Position numbers and translations under genes: made by a program
Shown here: piece by piece, positions 41,217-50,188 of the stretch
Layout of the letters: each line of letters opens with the position of its first letter
How positions within the stretch are numbered: the stretch's first letter is position 1
Assembly (NCBI RefSeq): GCF_902497745.1
Contig: NZ_CABVHJ010000024.1
Coordinates: 3,068-67,067 of the forward strand
DNA length: 64,000 nt
Source: Pseudomonas fluorescens
GTDB lineage: Bacteria > Pseudomonadota > Gammaproteobacteria > Pseudomonadales > Pseudomonadaceae
Direction of reading: 5' to 3'
Notes under the pieces: generated by a model
Told to the model about the DNA's origin: nothing
Databases searched by the model: none
The model's input: only the letters and a program-made list of their open reading frames with translations

Positions 41217-41606
41217 TCAGGCGAGCGGTGGGGCGCGAGGGTTGGCCGAAGGCCAGGTGAAGCGGGCAGGGAGGTCGGCGCTGACGATGGGCGCCAGCGG
41301 CGGACTGTGCTGTTCCGGCAGGATCGCCAGCGTGAGGCTGGAGTTGAACGCTGGGCCCATGCCGCCGCCAACCGAGCACAGCGGGCAGCCGAATGCCTTG
41401 GACAGGGTCGGCAGTTGTTCTTCTGTGGGGTTGCTGGCGAGCGGCGCTTGCGTGGCCGGGTCGACGGTACAGAACTGGCCGCCGATACCGTTCAGCTGCA
41501 TGCCGACCATTTGTCCGTGACCGATGCTGCAGGCGAACACGTTGAACAGGACGCAGCAATAAAGCATCCAGGCCAGCAGTGAGCGATCGGAACGGGAGAA
41601 TTTCAT
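41217..41606 (-). CDS. DUF2946 family membrane-anchored protein
   Basis: A 129-aa protein with an N-terminal membrane segment (LLAWMLYCCVLFNVFACSIG) and the family motif GHGQMVG followed later by FGCPLCSVGGG, a C-x2-C site. DUF2946 proteins are found beside copper resistance or copper-linked TonB receptor genes, so metal binding is likely. Start at 41606 by the membrane segment; no strong ribosome site is seen. Probably co-transcribed with the receptor gene 89 bp downstream. Confidence 0.72.
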   Translation of the reverse strand: MKFSRSDRSLLAWMLYCCVLFNVFACSIGHGQMVGMQLNGIGGQFCTVDPATQAPLASNPTEEQLPTLSKAFGCPLCSVGGGMGPAFNSSLTLAILPEQHSPPLAPIVSADLPARFTWPSANPRAPPLA

Positions 41607-41700
41607 GGGGCGGCACTTTACCGTACCGCTGATCGGTCGTGCACTTGAAAAAAATCCGACTAGGATGATTTGTTCAAATCCCTTTCCAAGGATTTCAACC

Positions 41701-42141
41701 ATGACCTTTGTGTTGGCTCAATGGCTGGTGACAACGTTTGCAGTGATCGCCTTGATGCACGTGTATTGGGCGTTGGGTGGGCAGTGGGCGGCGGCAGTGG
41801 TGGTGCCGCAGGTGCCGGTGCGCGGATTTGTCGCAACGGTGCGACCGGCATTCAAGCCGTCGGGCTGGCTCACGTTGATCGTGGCGGCGGCGTTGCTGGT
41901 GATTGCTGCGTTGGTGTGTATGCGGGTTGGCTGGGGAATGCCGGCGGTGACGCACAAGGCGCTGCAATGGGTGATCAGTGCGATTGCGCTGTTGATGTTT
42001 GCCCGGGCGATTGGTGATTCGAATCTGGTCGGGTTCTTCAAGGAAGTGAAGGATTCGCGGTTTGCGCGACTTGATACTTGGGTGTATTCGCCGTTGTGTG
42101 CGGTGTTGGGGGCGGGGTTGTTGGCGGTGGCTTGGGTTTGA
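41701..42141 (+). CDS. DUF3995 inner-membrane protein
   Basis: A 146-aa protein with four membrane helices (LAQWLVTTFAVIALMHVYWA, WLTLIVAAALLVIAALVCMR, ALQWVISAIALLMFARAIGD and the last SPLCAVLGAGLLAVAWV). HVYWALGG and ARAIGD with FVATVRP match DUF3995, a family of unknown function. AAGGA precedes the ATG. Divergent from the DUF2946 gene; a REP pair follows it. Confidence 0.85.
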   Translation: MTFVLAQWLVTTFAVIALMHVYWALGGQWAAAVVVPQVPVRGFVATVRPAFKPSGWLTLIVAAALLVIAALVCMRVGWGMPAVTHKALQWVISAIALLMFARAIGDSNLVGFFKEVKDSRFARLDTWVYSPLCAVLGAGLLAVAWV

Positions 42142-42170
42142 AACTGATCTGAAATTTGTGATGACTTGGC

Positions 42171-42275
42171 TGGCCCCTTCGCGAGCAAGCTCGCTCCCAA
42201 AGTGATTTTGGGTGTTCACAGATGTGTGATTTCACCCAAAACCCTGTGGGAGCGAGCTTGCTCGCGAAGGGGCCA
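42171..42275. repeat. REP pair, inverted
   Basis: TGGCCCCTTCGCGAGCAAGC and its inverse GCTTGCTCGCGAAGGGGCCA enclose TTTTGGGTG...CACCCAAAA, so the whole element can fold into one long hairpin. Confidence 0.9.
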
Positions 42276-42298
42276 GACCAGACACCGAAAGCTCTGGA

Positions 42299-42661
42299 CT
42301 AACTACCGCTTTCAGTCCGCCGGCTACTGACCTCGGCCGGCACATCATCCCCGGCCATGCGCTTACGAAACAACGCCGCCCGCGCGAGCAGCAATGTCGT
42401 CACCGGTACGGTGATCGCCAGCAGAATCGGAATCAGCCAGGCATGTATGACTGGCCCCGACTTCAGCGCTGAAAAGCAGATGATCGACGCCAATGCCACG
42501 CACCACGCCCCCAATGTCGAAGCCAGTGCCGGTGGGTGCATGCGCTGGAAGTAATCCTTCATGCGCAGTAACCCGATCGCGCCGATCAACGCGAACAGAC
42601 CGCTGAGCACCAGCAGGATCGCCACCGGAATCTCGATCCATAGAGACAATTCAGCATTCAT
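42299..42661 (-). CDS. mrpG: Mrp/Pha-type cation/proton antiporter subunit G
   Basis: A 120-aa subunit with three membrane helices (IPVAILLVLSGLFALIGAIG, TLGAWCVALASIICFSALK, HAWLIPILLAITVPVTTLLL). LRMKDYFQRMHPPALASTLG is the MnhG/PhaG signature. It is one of seven modules of the multi-subunit Na+(K+)/H+ antiporter, and the last gene of a leftward operon. Its start overlaps the subunit F stop by 4 bp. It ends close to a REP pair, which may serve as 3' barrier. Confidence 0.92.
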   Translation of the reverse strand: MNAELSLWIEIPVAILLVLSGLFALIGAIGLLRMKDYFQRMHPPALASTLGAWCVALASIICFSALKSGPVIHAWLIPILLAITVPVTTLLLARAALFRKRMAGDDVPAEVSSRRTESGS

Positions 42662-42936
42662 TCGATCACCTCGCCACGCAGCAGGAATTTCGCCAGGGCA
42701 AACGAGCCGACGAAGCCGAACAGCGCAATCAGCAGCGCCGCTTCGAAGTAAGTATCACTGGAATAGCGAATGCCCAGCGTCAGCATCATCAGCATGGCGA
42801 CGATGTACAGGTAGTCCAGCGCCAATACCCGATCCTGCGCCGATGGCCCTTTGAACAGGCGTACCAGCGTCAGCACCATCGCCAGCGAAAACAGGAACAG
42901 CGTCAGCAGGATCGCGTTCGACAGTAATGGGCTCAT
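42658..42936 (-). CDS. mrpF: Mrp/Pha-type antiporter subunit F
   Basis: A 92-aa subunit with three helices. LVRLFKGPSAQDRVLALDYL is the MnhF/PhaF signature, followed by VAMLMMLTLGIRYSSDTYFE and the last helix ALLIALFGFVGSFALAKFLL. Start overlaps subunit E by 4 bp and stop overlaps subunit G by 4 bp. Length normal. Confidence 0.93.
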   Translation of the reverse strand: MSPLLSNAILLTLFLFSLAMVLTLVRLFKGPSAQDRVLALDYLYIVAMLMMLTLGIRYSSDTYFEAALLIALFGFVGSFALAKFLLRGEVIE

Positions 42937-43421
42937 TCGAAAATCTCCATCAGCGGCCGCTCGTAGGTGCTCTTGAAGTGCTCGATGAATTGCGCTTCGT
43001 CATCCAGACCCCAGACGTGCAGCAGCAGAATGCTGCGGTCCAGCGCCAGCTCTGACCACACTGTGCCGGGCACTACCGTGCAAATCATCGCCAGAGTCGC
43101 CAGGCCGTGGGCGTCGCGCAGGTCCAGCGGGACTTTGACAAAGCCCGAGCGCAGAGGGCGACGACCGGCATTCAGTACGCCCCAGGCGACGATCAGGTTG
43201 GACATCACCACATCACGGCCCACGACCAGGAACAGGCGCAGGATCGTTCCCGGTCGGCGAATGCGCGCTCGTTTCGGACGCAATTTGCGCATCATCAACG
43301 GTGCAGCAAAGCCCAGTATTGCGCCGAGCAGCAGATTGCCCGGGCTGACTGACAGGTTCAGGGTCAGCCACAAGGCACACAGTGCCAGCGACAACAACGG
43401 TGCAGGAAACACACGCTTCAT
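42933..43421 (-). CDS. mrpE: Mrp/Pha-type antiporter subunit E
   Basis: A 162-aa subunit. Two N-terminal helices (PAPLLSLALCALWLTLNLSV, GNLLLGAILGFAAPLMMRKL) and the MnhE soluble part: RPLRSGFVKVPLDLRDAHGL, CTVVPGTVWSELALDRSILL (PGT motif) and VWGLDDEAQFIEHFKSTYER. Overlaps with both neighbours (4 bp each) show tight translational coupling. Length is that of the Pha branch. Confidence 0.93.
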   Translation of the reverse strand: MKRVFPAPLLSLALCALWLTLNLSVSPGNLLLGAILGFAAPLMMRKLRPKRARIRRPGTILRLFLVVGRDVVMSNLIVAWGVLNAGRRPLRSGFVKVPLDLRDAHGLATLAMICTVVPGTVWSELALDRSILLLHVWGLDDEAQFIEHFKSTYERPLMEIFE

Positions 43422-45097
43422 GGCTGCACCTCCAGCATCGCCGATTTGGCTTCCGGGCTCGGTACGGCACGGGTGCCGAGCACCGCCATGACGTATTGCT
43501 GCGGGTGGTTCAGCGCCTCCGCGGTGGCCTGGGTGTAGCGCAGCAGCGGCTCAGCCTTGAAGGTCAGGACGATGCTCAGCCCGAGCAACAGGAAAATCGG
43601 TGCGCATTCGAGTTTGCGCAGCAGCGGCGAAGGGCGCTCTTCCGGCGTCCAGAAGCGCTGGATGCCGAGACGCGAGAACGCCATCAACGACGCCAGTCCG
43701 GTGAGGATCAGCAGCGCCAGCAATGCCCATGCTGCCGTGGAGATCGGCTCGCCAGTGCCCAGCCCCAGCGGATTGAGCAGCGCGCCGATCAGGCTGAGTT
43801 TGCCGATGAAGCCGGACAGCGGCGGCATGCCGATGATCAGCAGGGCGCAAGCAATGAAGCTCAGGCCGAGAAACGCCATGGTCCACGGGATGACCTGGCC
43901 GACCACGGCTTTTTGCTCGTCGTCGAGGTTGATGCCTTTGGGCGGTTGCAGGGATTCCTGCGGCCGCGGCAGCAGTTCGCTTTCGTCTTCCAGCGGAATT
44001 TCGTTGGCCGAGCGCGAACGTTCGATCAACTCGGCGAGCAGGAACAGCGCACTCAGCGCCAGAGTCGAGCTGACCAGATAGAACAGCGCCGCGCCGATCA
44101 GGTTTGGCTGGGCGAACCCGACGGCGGACAGCAGAATCCCCGCCGAGACCAGGATGCTCAGACTGGCCATGCGCTCCAGGCGTTGTGCGGCGAGAATCGC
44201 CAATGCCGCGCAAGCCATGGTTGCCATACCGCCGTAGATCAGCCAGTCACCGCCAAAGAACGCCGAGGCACCGGCTTGCCCAGAGAAAAGCAGGGTCCAA
44301 AGGCGCAGCAAGGTGTAGACGCCGACCTTGGTCATGATTGCGAACATCGCGGCCACCGGTGCACTGGCCGATGAATAGGCCGGCACCAGCCAGAAGTTCA
44401 GCGGCCACATGCCAGCCTTGGCCAGGAACGCGACGGCAAGAATCCCGGCACCGGCGTGCAGCAAGCCACGATCGGCTTCCGGCACCAGTGGAATCTTCAG
44501 CGCCAGATCGGCCATGTTCAACGTGCCCGTGACGCCGTAGATAAGTGCCGCGCCAATCAGAAACAGCGACGAGGCCAGCAGGTTGATCGAGATGTAATGC
44601 AGCCCCGATGAGACCCGTGCCCGACCCGATCCATGCAACAACAAACCATAAGAAGCCGCCAGCAACACTTCGAAGAACACGAAGAGGTTGAACAGGTCAG
44701 CGGTCAGGAAGGCGCCGTACAGGCCCATCAACTGAATCTGGAACAGCGCGTGGAAGCTTGAACCCGCACCGTCCCAGCGGGCCATGGCAAACAGCAGGGC
44801 GCTGACGCCGATGATCCCGGTCAGCACCAGCATCAACGCCGACAGGCGATCGACCACCAGCACAATGCCGAACGGCGCCTGCCAGTTCCCCGGCAGGTAA
44901 ACACCGATGGAACCGGGCACGCCAGTGGTCTGCGTCCATTGCAGCAGCATCACCGAAATGAACAGGCCGACGAGGCTGGAGAACAGGTTGATTTTCGCCT
45001 TCAGCGGTCGGTGCCGTTCGCCGAGCATCAGCATGATGGCGGCGGTCAGCAGCGGCAACAGAATCGGTGCGGCGATCAGGTGAGTCATCGCCATCAT
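43418..45097 (-). CDS. mrpD: Mrp/Pha-type antiporter subunit D (NuoN-like)
   Basis: A 559-aa membrane protein homologous to complex I subunit NuoN. It has about 14 helices, the LMGLYGAFLTADLFNLFVFF segment with the conserved membrane Glu following (FEVLLAASYGLLL), and KAGMWPLNFWLVPAYSSASA with the key lysine. A hydrophilic loop (PLEDESELLPRPQESLQPPK) near residue 370 is characteristic of the Pha type. It forms part of the proton path. The start overlaps subunit C by 4 bp. Confidence 0.94.
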   Translation of the reverse strand: MMAMTHLIAAPILLPLLTAAIMLMLGERHRPLKAKINLFSSLVGLFISVMLLQWTQTTGVPGSIGVYLPGNWQAPFGIVLVVDRLSALMLVLTGIIGVSALLFAMARWDGAGSSFHALFQIQLMGLYGAFLTADLFNLFVFFEVLLAASYGLLLHGSGRARVSSGLHYISINLLASSLFLIGAALIYGVTGTLNMADLALKIPLVPEADRGLLHAGAGILAVAFLAKAGMWPLNFWLVPAYSSASAPVAAMFAIMTKVGVYTLLRLWTLLFSGQAGASAFFGGDWLIYGGMATMACAALAILAAQRLERMASLSILVSAGILLSAVGFAQPNLIGAALFYLVSSTLALSALFLLAELIERSRSANEIPLEDESELLPRPQESLQPPKGINLDDEQKAVVGQVIPWTMAFLGLSFIACALLIIGMPPLSGFIGKLSLIGALLNPLGLGTGEPISTAAWALLALLILTGLASLMAFSRLGIQRFWTPEERPSPLLRKLECAPIFLLLGLSIVLTFKAEPLLRYTQATAEALNHPQQYVMAVLGTRAVPSPEAKSAMLEVQP

Positions 45098-45438
45098 TCT
45101 TTAGGCTCCCGGCCGTCGACGTGGTCAGTGCCGGTCAGGCCGCGCGAGGCGAGCAGAACGACGAGGAACAGCGCGGTCATGGCGAAGCTGATGACGATAG
45201 CGGTCAATACCAGTGCCTGTGGCAGCGGGTCGGTGTAGTGCAGCAAGTCCTGGGTGACGCCGTCCTTGATCACCGGCTCTTTGCCGATGAACAGGCTGCC
45301 CATGCTGAAGATGAACAGGTTGACGCCATACGACAGCAGGCACAGGCCCATGACCACCTGGAACGTCCGTGGGCGCAGGATCAGCCAGACGCCGGACGCG
45401 GCGAGCACGCCGATGGCGATTGCGATGACTTCTTCCAT
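45094..45438 (-). CDS. mrpC: Mrp/Pha-type antiporter subunit C (NuoK-like)
   Basis: A 114-aa NuoK homologue with three helices (VIAIAIGVLAASGVWLILRP, VVMGLCLLSYGVNLFIFSMG, ALVLTAIVISFAMTALFLVV). LSYGVNLFIFSMG and DPLPQALVLTAIVI are MnhC signatures. Its start shares one base with the end of the subunit A/B gene, and its end overlaps subunit D. Confidence 0.94.
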   Translation of the reverse strand: MEEVIAIAIGVLAASGVWLILRPRTFQVVMGLCLLSYGVNLFIFSMGSLFIGKEPVIKDGVTQDLLHYTDPLPQALVLTAIVISFAMTALFLVVLLASRGLTGTDHVDGREPKE

Positions 45439-48356
45439 CAGACGGCTCCTTTGCTGGCGACGGACTTGGGCAACGATGCGGTCTTGTGTCCCCGCACCGA
45501 TTGGTGGGCGAGGGCGGTGAGGATCAACAAGGTCGAACCGACCACCACGCCATACACGCCAATGTCGAAGAACAGCGCGCTGGCGATATGGATGTCACCC
45601 AGCACTGGCAAAGTGAAATGCCAGGTGTGCGTGGTGAGGAACGGATAGCCGACCAGCATTGCTCCCAGGCCGGTGGCGGTGGCGAACAGCAGTCCGGTGC
45701 CCATCCAGCGCAGCGGCCGCAGGCTCATTTGCGCCTCGACCCACTGCGTGCCGGCGACCATGTATTGCAGGATGAACGCCACCGACATCACCAGACCGGC
45801 GACGAAACCGCCACCCGGTTGGTTGTGCCCGCGCATGAACAGGTAGAACGACACCACCAGTGCAATCGGCAGCAGCAGACGCACCAGCACTGCCGGGATC
45901 ATCATGAAACCGAGCGCGGTGTCGCTGGCCGAACGCGGGTTGACCAGATCGGTGACCACGTCCGGCGCCAGCAAGCGTTGCTGAGCGGGCAGTTGCAGGC
46001 TTTCTTTCGGTGGGCGGAAACGCCGCAGCAGGGCGAATACGGTCAGTGCCACGGCGACCAGTACGGTGATTTCACCGAGGGTGTCGAAGCCGCGGAAATC
46101 CACCAGCATCACGTTGACTACGTTGCTGCCACCGCCCTCGGGCATGGCGCGGCTGAGGTAGAACGAGGAAATGTCGTTCGGCGTCTGCCGCGTCAGCATG
46201 GCGTAGGACAGCAGCGCCATGCCACCGCCGACGGCAATCGACAGCAGCAAGTCGCGCAGGCGACGAATGCGTGCCTTGCGCAGGCTGCTTGGCAGTGGCG
46301 AGACTTCTTCGATGCGTCGTGGCAACCAGCGCAGACCGAGCAGGATCAGCACGGTGGTGACCACTTCGACCGCCAGTTGCGTCAGGGCCAGGTCGGGCGC
46401 GGAGAACCAGACGAAAGTTACACAGGTCATCAAGCCGCAGACGCTGACCATGGTCAAAGCGGCGAGACGGTGATATTTGGCCTGCCACGCGGCGCCGAGG
46501 GCACAGGCAATCGCCAGCAGCCACAAGGTCACAAAGACGATCGAGCCGGGAATCTTCGGCCGGTCGCCCCAGCTCAGGCTGCTATGCAGCATCGGGATCA
46601 GGCCGGCGAGCACAGCCGTCAACACCATCAGGAACAATTGCATTTGCAGGCGCTTGGTGCCGAGTCGCCGCTCCAGGCGTCGGGCCAGGCGCATCATCAC
46701 CACCAGGCTGCGTTCAAACAGGCGCTTGCCGTTGAAGCGACCCACCAATGGCGGGTACTTGAAGCGACCGCGCTTGAGCTGATTGCGCAACAGCAAGTAG
46801 ACGACGATGCCGCCGGACATGGCGATCAGGCTCATGATCATTGGCGCGTTGAGGCCGTGCCAGATTGCCAGGCTGTATTCCGGCAGCGTACCGCCAACCA
46901 CCGGCAACGCGGCGGCAGCGAGCAACGGGCCGACGATCTGCGCCGGGAAAATCCCCACCAGCAAGCAAGTGAACACCAGCAACTCGACCGGCGCACGCAT
47001 CCAGCGCGGCGGTTCGTGCGGGGTGTGCGGCAGGTCAGTGGCCGGCGGGCCGAAGAACACATCGACGGTGAAGCGCAGCGAGTAGGCAACGCTGAACGTA
47101 CCGGCAATCGTCGCCACAATCGGCAGCGCCGCTTCGACCCACGCTGTGGCGTTGATGAACACGGTTTCGGCGAAGAACATCTCTTTCGACAGGAAGCCGT
47201 TGAGCAGTGGCACTCCCGCCATCGAAGCGCTGGCAACCATGGCCAGCGTCGCGGTGAACGGAATCAGTTTGATCAGGCCGCTGAGTTTGCGGATATCGCG
47301 AGTGCCACTTTCGTGGTCGATGATGCCCGCAGCCATAAACAGCGAGGCTTTGAACGTCGCGTGGTTGAGGATGTGGAACACCGCCGCCACGGCAGCCAGC
47401 GGGCTGTTCAGACCCAGCAGCAAAGTGATCAGGCCAAGGTGACTGATGGTCGAGTAGGCAAGCAGACCTTTGAGATCGTTCTGGAACATCGCGCAATACG
47501 CGCCGAGCAGCAGTGTGCACGCGCCGGCGCCGCTGACGATGTAGAACCATTCTTCACTGCCGGACAACGACGGCCACAGGCGCGCGAGCAGGAAAACCCC
47601 GGCCTTGACCATGGTGGCCGAGTGCAGATAAGCGGAGACCGGTGTTGGCGCCGCCATCGCATGGGGCAGCCAGAAGTGGAACGGGAACTGCGCACTTTTG
47701 CTGAGTGCGCCAATAAGAATGAGGGGTAAAAGAATAGGGTAGAGGGCGTGTGCACGAATCATGTCGCCGGCGGCCAGGACCTTGTCGAGGTCATAGCTGC
47801 CGACGACATGGCCGAGAATCATGACCCCCGCCAACAGGCACAATCCGCCCGCACCGGTGACCATCAGTGCCATATAAGCGCCGCGACGGGCATCCGCGCG
47901 GTGGTGCCAATAGCCTATCAACAGGAACGAGAAGAGGCTGGTCAGTTCCCAGAAAAACACGATCTGAATCAGATTGCCGGAAATCACCAGTCCGAGCATG
48001 GCGCCCATGAACGCCAGAAAAAACGCGAAAAAGCGCGGCACCGGATCGTCCGGCGACATGTAATAACGCGCATAAAGAGAAACGAGCGTGCCGATGCCGA
48101 GCACCAGCATCGAGAATAGCCAGGCGAAGCCGTCCATGCGCAGGACGAAGTTCAGACCGAGGCTGGGCAGCCACATGAATTCTTCGCGGATCACGCCGCC
48201 GTGGGCAATTTGCGGGTACAACATCGCGACCTGGACGGTGCCGATCAGAGCGACCAGACCTGCCAACAGGGATTCGGTATTGCGCGCATTGTGTGGCAGC
48301 ACCGCTGCCAGACAGCTGCCAATGAATGGCAGAAGCAGTAGAACTATCAGGGACAT
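45438..48356 (-). CDS. mrpA: Fused Mrp/Pha-type antiporter subunit A/B (NuoL-like)
   Basis: A 972-aa fusion. Residues 1-780 are MrpA: NuoL-like helices with FAFFLAFMGAMLGLVISGNL, IQIVFFWELTSLFSFLLIGY (the catalytic Glu), ALSKSAQFPFHFWLPHAMAA (the key Lys) and HATFKASLFMAAGIIDHESG. The last 180 residues are the MrpB module (LGFMMIPAVLVRLLLPIALV, MRGHNQPGGGFVAGLVMSVA with the GGGF motif). A-B fusion defines the Pha (group 2, six-gene) type of rhizobia and pseudomonads. It exchanges Na+ or K+ for H+ and serves salt, alkali and bile tolerance. First gene of the operon, whose promoter lies right of 48356. Confidence 0.94.
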   Translation of the reverse strand: MSLIVLLLLPFIGSCLAAVLPHNARNTESLLAGLVALIGTVQVAMLYPQIAHGGVIREEFMWLPSLGLNFVLRMDGFAWLFSMLVLGIGTLVSLYARYYMSPDDPVPRFFAFFLAFMGAMLGLVISGNLIQIVFFWELTSLFSFLLIGYWHHRADARRGAYMALMVTGAGGLCLLAGVMILGHVVGSYDLDKVLAAGDMIRAHALYPILLPLILIGALSKSAQFPFHFWLPHAMAAPTPVSAYLHSATMVKAGVFLLARLWPSLSGSEEWFYIVSGAGACTLLLGAYCAMFQNDLKGLLAYSTISHLGLITLLLGLNSPLAAVAAVFHILNHATFKASLFMAAGIIDHESGTRDIRKLSGLIKLIPFTATLAMVASASMAGVPLLNGFLSKEMFFAETVFINATAWVEAALPIVATIAGTFSVAYSLRFTVDVFFGPPATDLPHTPHEPPRWMRAPVELLVFTCLLVGIFPAQIVGPLLAAAALPVVGGTLPEYSLAIWHGLNAPMIMSLIAMSGGIVVYLLLRNQLKRGRFKYPPLVGRFNGKRLFERSLVVMMRLARRLERRLGTKRLQMQLFLMVLTAVLAGLIPMLHSSLSWGDRPKIPGSIVFVTLWLLAIACALGAAWQAKYHRLAALTMVSVCGLMTCVTFVWFSAPDLALTQLAVEVVTTVLILLGLRWLPRRIEEVSPLPSSLRKARIRRLRDLLLSIAVGGGMALLSYAMLTRQTPNDISSFYLSRAMPEGGGSNVVNVMLVDFRGFDTLGEITVLVAVALTVFALLRRFRPPKESLQLPAQQRLLAPDVVTDLVNPRSASDTALGFMMIPAVLVRLLLPIALVVSFYLFMRGHNQPGGGFVAGLVMSVAFILQYMVAGTQWVEAQMSLRPLRWMGTGLLFATATGLGAMLVGYPFLTTHTWHFTLPVLGDIHIASALFFDIGVYGVVVGSTLLILTALAHQSVRGHKTASLPKSVASKGAV

Positions 48357-48503
48357 AGGCTTCTAATCTGCGGAAGTTTGTGAAGCATCATACGTGCCAG
48401 CTCCCCGATCACCAAACGCCAGGATGTCTCAGAATCCTACAAAGTAGTCTGGAATTTTCTGTTTGGCATTGTTTCAGGTAGATGGATGTTGCTTGGAATG
48501 GCC

Positions 48504-48571
48504 TCATCGCGAGCAGGCTCACTCCTACAGGTGGAACGCATTTCAATTGTAGGAGTGAGCCTGCTCGCGAT
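48504..48571. repeat. REP pair, inverted
   Basis: ATCGCGAGCAGGCTCACTCC-TACAG and its inverse TGTAGGAGTGAGCCTGCTCG-CGAT, 20 bp apart, upstream of the antiporter operon and downstream of the EamA gene. Confidence 0.9.
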
Positions 48572-48603
48572 AGCTACAGTCCAGGCACTAAAGATATTGC
48601 AGA

Positions 48604-49539
48604 TTAACCTTGGGTTTCCCGCTCCAGCTCAGCTTCGGCTTCTGCAACCTTACCCTTGGTCCTCAACTCACTGACAATCACCGCCGCCACAATCAACCCG
48701 GCGCCCACCAGCGCAATCGCCGGCAACCGTTCCCCGGCAATCCGCCCGACAATTCCCGCCCACACCGGCTCACCCGCATAGATCAATGTTGCCCGGGTTG
48801 GCGAGACACTCTTCTGCGCCCAGTTCATCGCCACCTGAATCGCTGCACTCGCTGCGCCCAATCCCAGCGCAGTCACCAGCAGGGTCCAGGAAAAGTCCGG
48901 AATCATTTCCCCGGTCGGCACCACCAGCAGGAACGACAGCACGGAGGTGGTTGCCAGTTGCACAACGGTCACTCGGCGCACATCGACCTGACCGGCATAG
49001 GTGCTGATCAGAATGATCTCGGCGGCTATGGCGATGGCACTGATCAAAGTGGCTATTTCACCGGGACTGAAATTCAGCGCAGCCCCGGACGGCCCCGACA
49101 ACAACATCAACCCGGTGAACGCCAGCATGATGCCGATGCTGGGCATCAGCCCCGGGCGTCGCCCCAGCACCAGCCATTGCAGCAAAGGCACGAACGGCAC
49201 ATACAACGCGGTGATGAACGCCGACTGACTGCTCGGGATCGTTTGCAAACCGACCGTCTGCAAGCCATAACCGAGCATGATCGCCACGCCGATGAAGGCG
49301 CCAGCCTTGAGTTCGAAAAGGGTCAGTTCGCGCAGATGGCGCCATGAGAACAGCGCGACGATAGCCGCTGCAGCGGCGAAGCGCAGGCCGACAAAAAACA
49401 TCGGGCCGCTGACGGTCATCGCATGCTGAACCAGCAGGAAAGTACCGCCCCAGATCATGGTGATCAGCACCAGCACGCACTCGGCTTTGCTGAAACGAGA
49501 GAAACGGAGGGGAGTGGGGGAGCTGTTCTGCGACGTCAT
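48604..49539 (-). CDS. EamA-family (DMT) transporter
   Basis: A 311-aa protein with ten membrane helices and two EamA repeats: CVLVLITMIWGGTFLLVQHA, FFVGLRFAAAAAIVALFSWR in the first; SVSPTRATLIYAGEPVWAGI and VGAGLIVAAVIVSELR in the second. These carriers export or import amino acids and other metabolites. The ATG at 49539 is chosen since it removes a non-conserved leader. It is divergent from an XRE-cupin regulator with a palindrome between, so that regulator probably controls it. Substrate unknown. Confidence 0.9.
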   Translation of the reverse strand: MTSQNSSPTPLRFSRFSKAECVLVLITMIWGGTFLLVQHAMTVSGPMFFVGLRFAAAAAIVALFSWRHLRELTLFELKAGAFIGVAIMLGYGLQTVGLQTIPSSQSAFITALYVPFVPLLQWLVLGRRPGLMPSIGIMLAFTGLMLLSGPSGAALNFSPGEIATLISAIAIAAEIILISTYAGQVDVRRVTVVQLATTSVLSFLLVVPTGEMIPDFSWTLLVTALGLGAASAAIQVAMNWAQKSVSPTRATLIYAGEPVWAGIVGRIAGERLPAIALVGAGLIVAAVIVSELRTKGKVAEAEAELERETQG

Positions 49540-49582
49540 GACCTTGCGCACTATAAAAAGGAGGCCGCACAATGCGTCCAAC

Positions 49583-49604
49583 GTTGCGCAGTATACTGCC
49601 CAAC
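49583..49604. promoter_or_regulatory. Near-perfect 22-bp palindrome, probable operator with -10 box
   Basis: GTTG-S-GCAGTATACTGC-S-CAAC: all positions match except one pair. It lies between the divergent EamA and XRE-cupin genes and includes TATACT, a -10 candidate for the rightward promoter. The distance to the rightward GTG starts is only 9-21 bp, so the mRNA leader would be very short. Confidence 0.7.
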
Positions 49605-49612
49605 CTCACTGA

Positions 49613-50188
49613 GTGAGCAATATAGTGCACAAAGATTCAACGCAACGGGCGTCCGTCCTGCAGCACGTCAGCCTGAATGTGCGGCGTCTACGGCATGCCG
49701 CCGACATGAGCCAGACCGCGCTGGCGGAAAAATCCGGTGTCAGCCGGCGCATGCTGGTGGCGATCGAGGCGGGCGAAAAGAATGTCAGCCTGACCACCCT
49801 TGATCGCGTCGCCGAGGCACTTGATGTGGCGTTCAGCGATCTGATCCAGGCACCGGACGCTCGTGATCCAAGCCGCATCAACGAGGTGGCCTGGGCGGGC
49901 ACGATCCCGGGCAGCAAAGCGGTGCTGCTCTCCAAAGCCACGGCGACCCGCGAAGTCGAGCAATGGGAATGGTGCCTGCAACCGGGCGAGGTCTACCCGT
50001 CGCAAGCGGATGCCGAGGGCTGGAGCGAGCAGATTTTTGTGTTTGAGGGTTGCCTGACGCTGATGCTCGGCGATCAGCCGCAAAAGATCGGCACTGGGGA
50101 GTTTTTCATGTTTGCCAGTAACCAGCCGCACTCCTATCGCAACGATGGCGATGTGCCGGCGCGGTTTGTTCGTAACGTGGTGATTTGA
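49613..50188 (+). CDS. XRE-family regulator with C-terminal cupin domain
   Basis: A protein of 187-191 aa. The XRE helix-turn-helix is LNVRRLRHAADMSQTALAEK followed by SGVSRRMLVAIEAGEKNVSL; the cupin domain starts near residue 110 (EVYPSQADAEGWSEQIFVFE, GCLTLMLGDQPQKIGTGEFF, SNQPHSYRND). Such regulators sense small metabolites and control nearby transporter genes. The start may be GTG 49613 or GTG 49625; neither has a ribosome site, in keeping with a very short leader. It is followed without gap by the FAD protein gene (TGA then AATG). Confidence 0.88.
   Translation: MSNIVHKDSTQRASVLQHVSLNVRRLRHAADMSQTALAEKSGVSRRMLVAIEAGEKNVSLTTLDRVAEALDVAFSDLIQAPDARDPSRINEVAWAGTIPGSKAVLLSKATATREVEQWEWCLQPGEVYPSQADAEGWSEQIFVFEGCLTLMLGDQPQKIGTGEFFMFASNQPHSYRNDGDVPARFVRNVVI

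Noticed and set aside
45486..47729. Rightward 747-codon open frame opposite the antiporter subunit A/B gene
   Set aside because: Same reason: antisense of a conserved membrane gene, low-complexity Gln/His/Arg-rich translation.
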